From positions 1 to 11,156 of the forward strand of contig DAOTTW010000269.1 in NCBI GenBank assembly GCA_034437615.1: 11,156 nt of DNA, given 5' to 3'. Positions 6,064-11,156 of this stretch are shown piece by piece (the first letter of the stretch is position 1; every line of letters starts with the position of its first letter). Source of the stretch: DAOTTW01 sp034437615 (GTDB lineage Bacteria; Chloroflexota; Anaerolineae; Aggregatilineales; Phototrophicaceae). The notes under the pieces were generated by a model, which did no database searches, had not been told where the DNA came from, and saw only the letters and a list, made by a program, of their open reading frames with translations. The translations under genes and the position numbers were made by a program.

Positions 6064-8400
6064 ATGCAAGCAAGCACCAGCCCAAATCAACTAGACATCA
6101 CAACGCAGGATGCGCAGCAAAACAACGTGCCAGATTTGCCAGATTGGATGCTGCAAGCGCGACGTGGCGTGAATTGGGGTTTGCTGCTGGTGCTGGCGCT
6201 CAGCATCGCCGGGGCGTGGCCCTTCTGGGTGCAGGATAGCCTGCCACGCACAAACGACAACGAGCGCTACGTGTTCCGCGTGGCGGATACGACGCAGGCA
6301 TTACAAGAAGGCCGCTTATATCCGCGCTGGTCACCCTATGCCCTGGGCGGCTATGGTGCGCCTATTCCCCACTATGAACCGCCTGCTGCGCCCTATCTCG
6401 GTGCGCTGATCTCGCTATTGCTGACCAACGACCCGATGCAGGCAGTGCGTTTGCTGTACATCGGCGCACTGATGTTATGCGCTGTGATGCTGTATACCTT
6501 CGTGCAGCACCGTGTCGGTTCATCCGCAGGCGTCTTGAGTGCGCTGCTATTCGTCTACAGCCCCTATATCGGCTTAACAGCCCCGCATTTGCTCGGTGAT
6601 TTACCCGCTATGCTGGCCCTGGCCCTCCTGATTGGCCTGCTGTGGTCATTGGATCGTGTGATGATGCGTAACCTGCCGCTGGATTTTGCGCTGCTGGTCG
6701 TGTTTGTGGCGGCGTTACTGCTGGCTGAACCGCGTCATTTTCTGGCTGGTATAGCCCTCAGCGCGTTACTGGCCAGCTATGATGCGGTGCGCTTACATCG
6801 GTTTAGCCGCTTACTGACTGTCATGGCGGCTTTTGCGCTGGCGCTGGTGCTGAGCGCATTCTACTGGCTACCCGCCTGGTTAGAGGCTGGTCTGGTACGC
6901 TGGCAACCCCCTGCACTTGTCGCTGCATCGCACAGCCTTACTTTAGCCGATTTGCTACAACCTGCCACACAGGTTGACCCCGCAGCCCTACGCCCTGCAC
7001 CACAATTCACACTCGGCACAGCTATCATCTTATTCAGCGGCTTATCGGCCATCAGCCTGTTGTGGTCTAGGCGCATCAATCTGCAATTTTGGGCGCTGCT
7101 GTCCGGTATAGCCTGTGCTGTGCTCACGCTTGTTTATCTACCGCGTGAAACGTGGTTGCTTGGCATCATGACGCTGTGTTTTGCAATCGGTGGCGGCGGT
7201 GTACTGGCCAGCGTCGAAACGCTGAATGCACGCTGGCAACGGGTCAGCTTTACCGGGTTAATTCTTGGCGCGTTCTTGCTAGCGATTCCGGTCTGGTTAG
7301 GTCCGGTTGTCGCTGAAAATTGGGACGACATATCACCAGCCGCACAGATACGCTTTGAACAGCAGGGTTTCGGCGTCGCGACCTTACCGCAGGGTCATGC
7401 AGTGCCGACGACTTTAGCACCTGAGCTTGCCGTTAACCGCGCACTGGCAGCAAATTCACAAGACGATAAGAGCAAGCTCAACCGTTTCGGGCTGGATGAA
7501 CGCCAGCGCAATCAAGCAGTAGTGCTAGAATCGGCATCCCACACCATGCGCTATCAAGTGCGATCCGTAGCCACAACAGACATTACGCTGCTGCTGGCCT
7601 ATTTCCCTGGCTGGCGTGCCATGCTCAACACCAAACCACTGCCGCTGTATCGTGATAGCAGCAACGGCTTAGCACGGGTTGATCTGCCTTCAAGCATCCG
7701 CGAGAATGAGCTAGTTATCAGCCTTGATAGCACGCCGATCCGTCGCATTGCCTGGGCGCTCAGCAGCACGGCATTGCTATTATTGGGTGGGTTTATGTTG
7801 TGGCGTCTACGGCGGCTAAAAGGCGTACATCACGACGATAGCCCCATGCTGTCTTTGCAGGTGACGCGCCTAATGGCGTTGCTGCTGCTTGCATTTGCGC
7901 TGATTCTGGTGGTCGATACGCCCATCTCGCCGGGTGCGCTGCGCGCTGAAGCACAATATCAGCTACGCGATGCGCTGCGCCTGGGCTATCGCACTGATGT
8001 CGGCCTGGAAATCATCGCGTTCGAGGTCAACAGCACGGCAATCACACCCGGCGACACTTTGGATTTGACGCTTTACTGGCAGGCGTTGCGCTTTCTACCA
8101 GAGAGCATTCAGGTGCGGGTACGCCTACAGGACATCGCCACCTACAGCACACCCCTACAAACAGACCTGCGGCACCCAGGTCACTATCCGACGCGCCGCT
8201 GGCCGCGTAATCGCTACCTGCCCGATACCTACAACTTGGCACTGCCCGAAAATTTAGCCGCAGGCCGCTATGTGCTGACCGTTGAGGCGCTGCGATGCGA
8301 CCCCCAATGCACAACGAATCTAACGTATTTCGATGGTGACGGGCGCTCATTGGGCGCATTGCTGACCCTACCGCAGATCATCACTGTGCACGCTACCTAG
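6064..8400 (+). CDS. Large polytopic membrane protein, '6-pyruvoyl-tetrahydropterin synthase-related' (GT-C-like) family
   Basis: The 778-residue product has a cytoplasmic N-terminus of about 35 residues and then roughly 12 membrane spans between 36 and 415. Spans I can mark include 36-57, 128-148, 154-172, 177-197, 205-222, 248-272, 316-334, 341-358, 363-384 and 396-415. Between spans 1 and 2 lies a loop with Asp65 and GRLYPRWSP...GGYGAPI, the hallmark of bacterial membrane proteins named 'PTPS-related', which share the GT-C glycosyltransferase layout with an acidic residue in the first outer loop. Residues 416-560 form an outer domain (YFPGWRAMLN, 513-522, is typical), followed by two more spans (about 561-580 and 600-617). 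The end, about 645-775, is a beta-rich domain (TPGDTLDLTLYWQAL, then GHYPTRRWP and LPENLAAGRYVLTVE) often found on Chloroflexota glycosyltransferases. The name is historical; pterin chemistry is not implied. A lipid-linked sugar transferase role is inferred. GGAAAA precedes the ATG. Confidence 0.78.
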   Translation: MQASTSPNQLDITTQDAQQNNVPDLPDWMLQARRGVNWGLLLVLALSIAGAWPFWVQDSLPRTNDNERYVFRVADTTQALQEGRLYPRWSPYALGGYGAPIPHYEPPAAPYLGALISLLLTNDPMQAVRLLYIGALMLCAVMLYTFVQHRVGSSAGVLSALLFVYSPYIGLTAPHLLGDLPAMLALALLIGLLWSLDRVMMRNLPLDFALLVVFVAALLLAEPRHFLAGIALSALLASYDAVRLHRFSRLLTVMAAFALALVLSAFYWLPAWLEAGLVRWQPPALVAASHSLTLADLLQPATQVDPAALRPAPQFTLGTAIILFSGLSAISLLWSRRINLQFWALLSGIACAVLTLVYLPRETWLLGIMTLCFAIGGGGVLASVETLNARWQRVSFTGLILGAFLLAIPVWLGPVVAENWDDISPAAQIRFEQQGFGVATLPQGHAVPTTLAPELAVNRALAANSQDDKSKLNRFGLDERQRNQAVVLESASHTMRYQVRSVATTDITLLLAYFPGWRAMLNTKPLPLYRDSSNGLARVDLPSSIRENELVISLDSTPIRRIAWALSSTALLLLGGFMLWRLRRLKGVHHDDSPMLSLQVTRLMALLLLAFALILVVDTPISPGALRAEAQYQLRDALRLGYRTDVGLEIIAFEVNSTAITPGDTLDLTLYWQALRFLPESIQVRVRLQDIATYSTPLQTDLRHPGHYPTRRWPRNRYLPDTYNLALPENLAAGRYVLTVEALRCDPQCTTNLTYFDGDGRSLGALLTLPQIITVHAT

Positions 8401-8409
8401 CCAGGTTGC

Positions 8410-8438
8410 TTGTAATTATCCATGCGCAGCAGTAAAAT
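8410..8438 (+). promoter_or_regulatory. Putative sigma70-type promoter of the TPR / URO-D operon
   Basis: TTGTAA (8410-8415) and TAAAAT (8433-8438) are separated by 17 bases, directly after the stop of the membrane-protein gene. The leader would be about 47 bases and ends with a good GGAGA ribosome-binding site before the ATG at 8492. Confidence 0.5.
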
Positions 8439-8491
8439 GTTTTAGCTTTTCACGATAGCAAATTCATGCAAACCACCCTGGAGAAACCATT

Positions 8492-8872
8492 ATGTCTACC
8501 ATGCACACAGAAGAGCGCATCGGCGAAGCGTGGCGCTTGACCCGCGATGGCCAACTGGACGCAGCCCTGACCCTTTTCGATGAAGTTCTGACGCGCTCAC
8601 CGGGTAACGTGGATGCGCACTATGGCCGAGGCTTGCTGCTGCGTAAGCAGGGCGAGGATGCGGGTGCCATTGAAGAACTTCAGACCGCTTACAAGCTGGC
8701 GAAGTCGGCTTTGGGTGCGGTGCACGTGACCTCCGTTGTGGATGGGCACATAGGTGGTAACGACCTGGATACCTACGAAGACGACCGCTACATGATGCTG
8801 ACGCGCATGATTACACAGCGCCTCGCAGAATTAGACGCTGAACCTATCGAGCCGGAAATCAGCGAATCGTAG
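8492..8872 (+). CDS. Small tetratricopeptide-repeat (TPR) protein
   Basis: This is a 126-residue soluble protein. Residues about 8-41 and 42-75 form two TPR helix pairs, with the usual spacing of small and large residues: EAWRLTRDGQLDAALTLFDE, then SPGNVDAHYGRGLLLRKQG and a second helix ending in EELQTAYKLAKSAL. TPRs are protein-interaction scaffolds. The part after the repeats (80-112) is not a TPR; it contains DDRYMMLTRMITQRLAEL, an amphipathic helix that may pack on the scaffold, and the last residues are acidic. GGAGA lies 9 bases before the ATG. The next gene starts 8 bases after the stop, so the two are almost certainly co-transcribed and the TPR protein may work with the URO-D-like protein. 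I cannot name a specific function. Confidence 0.8.
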   Translation: MSTMHTEERIGEAWRLTRDGQLDAALTLFDEVLTRSPGNVDAHYGRGLLLRKQGEDAGAIEELQTAYKLAKSALGAVHVTSVVDGHIGGNDLDTYEDDRYMMLTRMITQRLAELDAEPIEPEISES

Positions 8873-8880
8873 AACAGCCC

Positions 8881-9918
8881 TTGAAGAAATATCAACGCAT
8901 TGAGCGTCTGCTGGCGGGCGAGGCCATCAGCCCCACCCCGGTGATGTTGTGCCGCCATTGGCCCGGTGACGATCAGCGTGCGTCTGATCTTGCCCGTGCA
9001 ACGCTGGAATTTCAGCAAGCCTATGATTGGGATTGTCTGGCGCTAACGCCATCTGTGCATTACGGCGCGACGGGCTATGGCTTGCAGGACGCATGGCAAG
9101 GTGACACGTCCGGGCAGCGCAGCACCACCAAGCGCGTCATTCGGCGCTCATTAGATTGGACCGAGCTACGCACGCAAGACCCCGAACGCGGCGAAACTGG
9201 CAAGGTGCTGGAAGCGCTGCGTTTGCTGTTGGCCGGGCTACAACCGGACGACGCAGCCCATGCGGACGCAAATGCCACCATCGCAACGCATAACGCCCCA
9301 CCCGTATTACTGACGGTTTACAGCCCACTAACGCAAGCGATGCAGCTTGCAGGGCATGAATTGCTGCTGCGCAACCTGCGCACCCACCCGGATCGGCTGG
9401 AAACAGGACTGAATACACTCACAGAAAGCACCCTGCGCCTGATCGAAGCACTACGGCGCATTCCGTTGGCCGGGTTGCTCTATGTGGCTGATCTGGCAGA
9501 TTACACGCAGCTTTCAGAGGCCGAATACGAAGATTTTGGTGTGCCCTATGATCTGAAAATCCTGGAATCGCTGCCGCAACGCTTATGGCTGAACATGCTG
9601 CGCGTTGGCCGCAGCGACCCCATGCTCAAGACACTTGCAAATTATCCGGTGCAGATCGTTAACTGGGCCGACGCCTATGATCGGCCTAATTTAGAGCGCG
9701 GTCGCGCCTTGTGGGCTGGCGTTGTCTGTGGGGGCGTGGATGTCCAGCAGCATTTGCACTACGGCACGCCAGCCGAGATACGCGCCGCCGTGCGCGATGC
9801 CGTGCGTCAGACCGATGGCCGCCGCTTGATGATTTCGACGGGTGACGTTATACCATTAACCACACCCACATCCAATATCCGGGCGTTGCGCGACGCTGTG
9901 GGCAAAGCCCGCGTATAG
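8881..9918 (+). CDS. Uroporphyrinogen decarboxylase (URO-D) superfamily protein, not canonical HemE
   Basis: The 345-residue protein follows the URO-D TIM-barrel plan: a start like MKKYQRIERLLAGEAISPTPV (here from TTG), a central PVLLTVYSPLTQAMQLAG (140-157), an LSEAEYEDFGVPYDLKIL segment (211-228), a VCGGVDVQQHLHYGTPAEIR strand-turn-helix (282-301) and an STGDVIPLTTPTSNIRAL end (319-336). Family members decarboxylate uroporphyrinogen III (HemE) or move methyl groups to corrinoid/thiol cofactors (MtaA, MtbA, CmuA). The HemE signature QAGRYxPE is absent (CRHWPGDD at 24-31 is in that region), and the FxDI aspartate region reads LALTPSVHYG. The MtaA-type HxC zinc ligands are replaced around NMLRVG (238-243). 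So neither activity is supported, and the substrate is unknown. The TTG start has no visible Shine-Dalgarno, which suggests translation coupled to the TPR gene 8 bases upstream. Confidence 0.75.
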   Translation: MKKYQRIERLLAGEAISPTPVMLCRHWPGDDQRASDLARATLEFQQAYDWDCLALTPSVHYGATGYGLQDAWQGDTSGQRSTTKRVIRRSLDWTELRTQDPERGETGKVLEALRLLLAGLQPDDAAHADANATIATHNAPPVLLTVYSPLTQAMQLAGHELLLRNLRTHPDRLETGLNTLTESTLRLIEALRRIPLAGLLYVADLADYTQLSEAEYEDFGVPYDLKILESLPQRLWLNMLRVGRSDPMLKTLANYPVQIVNWADAYDRPNLERGRALWAGVVCGGVDVQQHLHYGTPAEIRAAVRDAVRQTDGRRLMISTGDVIPLTTPTSNIRALRDAVGKARV

Positions 9919-9925
9919 CTGTAAT

Positions 9926-10066
9926 ATGACAACAGACAAGGCTGATGAAGAAATTGAAGCGGATTCGGATGTTTTTTGTAGGGACGCCATTCTTGGCGTC
10001 CGCACATGGCGGGCACGGCAAGCCGTGTCCCTACGACAATGTCGGTTTGTTTCTATCCATCCATGA
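9926..10066 (+). pseudogene. Possible small ORF (46 codons), partly made of the dispersed repeat
   Basis: An ATG five bases to the right of the end of the URO-D gene's stop triplet context opens a 46-codon frame. The first 16 residues (MTTDKADEEIEADSDV) are strongly acidic and look like protein, but the rest (from about FCRDAILGV onward) is translated from the palindromic repeat at 9978-10034 and its right flank. There is no Shine-Dalgarno. It may be the stub of a third operon gene interrupted by repeat insertion, or simply chance. It is listed so the spacer is described; I would not annotate it as a functional gene. Confidence 0.15.
9978..10034. repeat. Palindromic dispersed-type repeat with terminal inverted repeats and two hairpins (MITE/REP-like)
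   Basis: The 57-base element is bounded by GTAGGGAC (9978-9985) and its exact inverse GTCCCTAC (10027-10034). Inside are two perfect hairpins: GGACGCC/GGCGTCC (9982-9988 and 9995-10001, loop ATTCTT) and CACGGC/GCCGTG (10014-10019 and 10022-10027, loop AA), the second extended by GGG/CCC with one bulged T. The terminal arms overlap the hairpin arms, so the RNA or single strand could switch between one long stem and two hairpins. Small palindromes of this GGGACNCGGC-type composition recur across genomes of several environmental phyla (recollection, not a search). No target-site duplication is clear and no transposase is nearby. It fills the largest gap in the window. Confidence 0.6.
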
Positions 10067-10091
10067 ACAGTAAGCAGAAAGAGAGCAACCG

Positions 10092-10652
10092 ATGTCCTCC
10101 CGTGTGATTGCAGGTCAAGCTAAAGGCCGCAAGCTGAAATCCGTCCCCGGTAACGATACCCGCCCCATCATGGACCGTGTGAAAGAAGCGCTGTTTAGCA
10201 TCATCGGGCCGGACATTATCGACGCCCACATGCTGGATTTATTCGCTGGGACGGGTGCTGTCGGTATCGAAGCGCTCAGCCGGGGTGCTGAGTATGTGCT
10301 GTTTAATGAGATCAATCGGGCAGCCGTGCGCGTCATTGAAGACAACCTGGAGACGACCCGCCTGCAAGCAGGCGCTGAAATCCGCAGCGCAGATGCCTTC
10401 GAGTTACTAAAGTACCCATCAGAGACACCCTTTGATTACATTTACGTCGCGCCACCGCAATACAAAGGCATGTGGCGTAAAGCGCTGGAAACGCTGGACA
10501 CAACCCCGGCCTGGATTGCGCCAGAGACCAGCGTCATCGTGCAGATTGACCCAAAAGAACAAGCAGCCATCACACTAACACATCTGCGTGCCTACGATGA
10601 GCGGCGTTATGGCAATACGCTATTGTGGTTCTTTGAGTCAAATGAGGGCTGA
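10092..10652 (+). CDS. rsmD: RsmD-like 16S rRNA (guanine966-N2)-methyltransferase
   Basis: The 186-residue protein opens with SRVIAGQAKGRKLK (3-16) and continues with TRPIMDRVKEALFSIIG (23-39), the N-terminal hairpin and helix unique to RsmD. Motif I, which binds S-adenosylmethionine, is LDLFAGTGAVGIEALSRGAE (48-67), and the acidic end of the next strand is FNEIN (71-75). In E. coli the enzyme methylates G966 of 16S rRNA in the assembling small subunit. Motif IV, normally (D/N)PP(F/Y), reads APPQY at 120-124 within FDYIYVAPPQYKG, which removes the usual first acidic/amide residue. The rest, up to YGNTLLWFFE, fits the family, and the length is close to E. coli RsmD (198). AAAGAGAG precedes the ATG. 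coaD, a common neighbour of rsmD, is not next to it; the following gene is an IrrE-like protein. Confidence 0.85.
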   Translation: MSSRVIAGQAKGRKLKSVPGNDTRPIMDRVKEALFSIIGPDIIDAHMLDLFAGTGAVGIEALSRGAEYVLFNEINRAAVRVIEDNLETTRLQAGAEIRSADAFELLKYPSETPFDYIYVAPPQYKGMWRKALETLDTTPAWIAPETSVIVQIDPKEQAAITLTHLRAYDERRYGNTLLWFFESNEG

Positions 10653-10663
10653 AACAGTATAAT
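10633..10663 (+). promoter_or_regulatory. Putative promoter of the IrrE-like gene
   Basis: A perfect TATAAT lies at 10658-10663, just after the rsmD stop. The best upstream hexamer is TTGAGT at 10633-10638, inside the rsmD end, with a rather long 19-base spacer. Transcription would start near 10670, giving a leader of about 45 bases to the GTG start. Confidence 0.4.
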
Positions 10664-10700
10664 AGATGCGAAATCAAAGACACCGTTGCATAGCATAGCT

Positions 10701-10706
10701 GAGGAG
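10701..10706 (+). promoter_or_regulatory. Ribosome-binding site fixing the GTG start of the IrrE-like gene
   Basis: GAGGAG lies 8 bases before the GTG at 10715, the strongest Shine-Dalgarno in the window. It supports GTG as the real start and shows that this small gene is meant to be translated. Confidence 0.6.
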
Positions 10707-10714
10707 CAGCCGCC

Positions 10715-11134
10715 GTGACAGATTTCGACCACTTAGAAGCCATCGCCCAAGAAGTCATCGACTCCTTCGAGGTAACAGCGCCACCCGTGCCCATCGAGAC
10801 CATGCTGCAAAGGCCGCCGAACAACATGTGGTCCGAGGTTGACGTGAACCAACTATCCGGCAACTTTCTGAATATCAAAGACCGTTATTCGCCGCGTATG
10901 TCGCTAGCGCGTTTGCTCACGCGCCATATCTTGAGCAGCGAATGGGGCGCGCAGCGCGGTTTACCCACACTCATAACCCACACGGACCACGTGCAGGCGT
11001 TTGCACGTATGCTGGTCATGCCACGCGAGATGATTACGGCCATGACCACCGGGGGCCGCAACCCAACCAGCATGAGCATTCACTTTGAAGTACCCGAAGA
11101 GGACGCGCTCAAGCGGCTGCAAGAATTGGCCTAA
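10715..11134 (+). CDS. ImmA/IrrE (DUF955)-like protein that lacks the zinc-protease motif
   Basis: This protein has 139 residues. The order of segments resembles ImmA/IrrE metallopeptidases: an N-terminal helix, a VPIETMLQRP strand region (25-34), a segment that in the family carries ApRxRFTLAHELGH, then AFARMLVMPREMI (95-107), which closely matches the family's FAAxLLMPxxxL, and a C-terminal SIHFEVPEEDALKRLQEL (121-138) matching LAxxFxVSxxAxxxRLxxL. In the active-site helix the sequence is RMSLARLLTRHIL (61-73), so HELGH is replaced by RLLTR, and the downstream Glu ligand position appears to hold Asp91. A zinc protease activity is therefore unlikely. ImmA/IrrE proteins cleave repressors in mobile elements or in the Deinococcus DNA-damage response; a dead homologue could still bind a regulator. 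The homology is an inference from conserved C-terminal motifs; an unrelated small protein is possible. No repressor gene is visible next to it. Confidence 0.6.
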   Translation: MTDFDHLEAIAQEVIDSFEVTAPPVPIETMLQRPPNNMWSEVDVNQLSGNFLNIKDRYSPRMSLARLLTRHILSSEWGAQRGLPTLITHTDHVQAFARMLVMPREMITAMTTGGRNPTSMSIHFEVPEEDALKRLQELA

Positions 11135-11156
11135 GCACGGTCCAGATAAGCCCGCA

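Noticed and set aside
8042..8359. Minus-strand ORF of 105 codons within the membrane-protein gene
   Set aside because: It overlaps the conserved C-terminal beta domain of the plus-strand gene; composition is that of an antisense frame.
8881..9918. Naming this gene hemE
   Set aside because: The QAGRYxPE block and the FxDI aspartate of true uroporphyrinogen decarboxylase are not present.
9978..10034. The double hairpin as a rho-independent terminator of the URO-D operon
   Set aside because: The T-run (9972-9977) lies before the hairpins on the plus strand, and no T-run follows them; on the minus strand the run becomes A-rich. It does not fit an intrinsic terminator in either direction.
10570..10878. 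Minus-strand ORF of 102 codons across the rsmD / IrrE-like junction
   Set aside because: It is antisense to two genes with family motifs and to a TATAAT promoter and GAGGAG ribosome-binding site; the translation shows no recognisable family.
10715..11134. Toxin-antitoxin or phage repressor module (ImmA/ImmR-like)
   Set aside because: No helix-turn-helix repressor or antitoxin gene lies next to it, no mobile genes are nearby, and the protease motif is missing.

Overview
The window looks like chromosomal DNA from an uncultured Chloroflexota bacterium, most likely of the Anaerolineae type. This is an inference from the protein families: a long 'PTPS-related' membrane protein with an extra beta-rich C-terminal domain, a stand-alone PPC-repeat secreted protein, a WecG/TagA-type glycosyltransferase, a divergent URO-D protein, and an RsmD with an altered motif IV. 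Base composition is moderately GC-rich and even throughout, and TTG and GTG starts are used freely. I see no rRNA, tRNA, CRISPR array, transposase or phage gene. Gene density is high: the longest gap between confident genes is about 170 bases, and it holds a small structured repeat.

Layout. (a) 1-2011, minus strand: the N-terminal part of a GAF-domain sensor protein that runs off the left edge, preceded by a secreted protein made of four PPC domains; each has its own plausible promoter. (b) 2035-4920, surface-sugar genes: a plus-strand PfkB kinase of the HldE/RfaE1 type (heptose-7-phosphate kinase-like) converges on a minus-strand two-domain glycosyltransferase, in which a GT9 heptosyltransferase-like domain is fused to a GT26 WecG/TagA/CpsF domain. 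Their stop codons share one CTAG. (c) 4925-6000, minus strand: two different GNAT acetyltransferases lie directly upstream of the fused glycosyltransferase and probably share its transcript. (d) 6064-8400, plus strand: a 778-residue polytopic membrane protein of the GT-C-like/PTPS-related class, divergent from the GNAT operon. (e) 8410-9918, plus strand: a promoter, a small TPR protein and a URO-D superfamily protein, apparently one operon. (f) 9919-10091: a spacer with a palindromic, dispersed-type repeat that lies inside a 46-codon small ORF. (g) 10092-11134, plus strand: an rsmD-like 16S rRNA methyltransferase, then a small protein that resembles ImmA/IrrE (DUF955) but has lost the HExxH zinc site.

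How they may work together: the kinase, the GT9-GT26 fusion and the large membrane protein all suggest assembly of a cell-surface glycan, possibly one containing heptose. The GNATs may only be transcriptional passengers. The remaining genes look like separate housekeeping or stress-related units. The most interesting items are the GT9-GT26 fusion beside a heptose-kinase-like gene in a lineage usually regarded as lacking LPS, the apparently catalytically dead IrrE-like protein, and the RsmD with APPQY in place of the usual (D/N)PP(Y/F).
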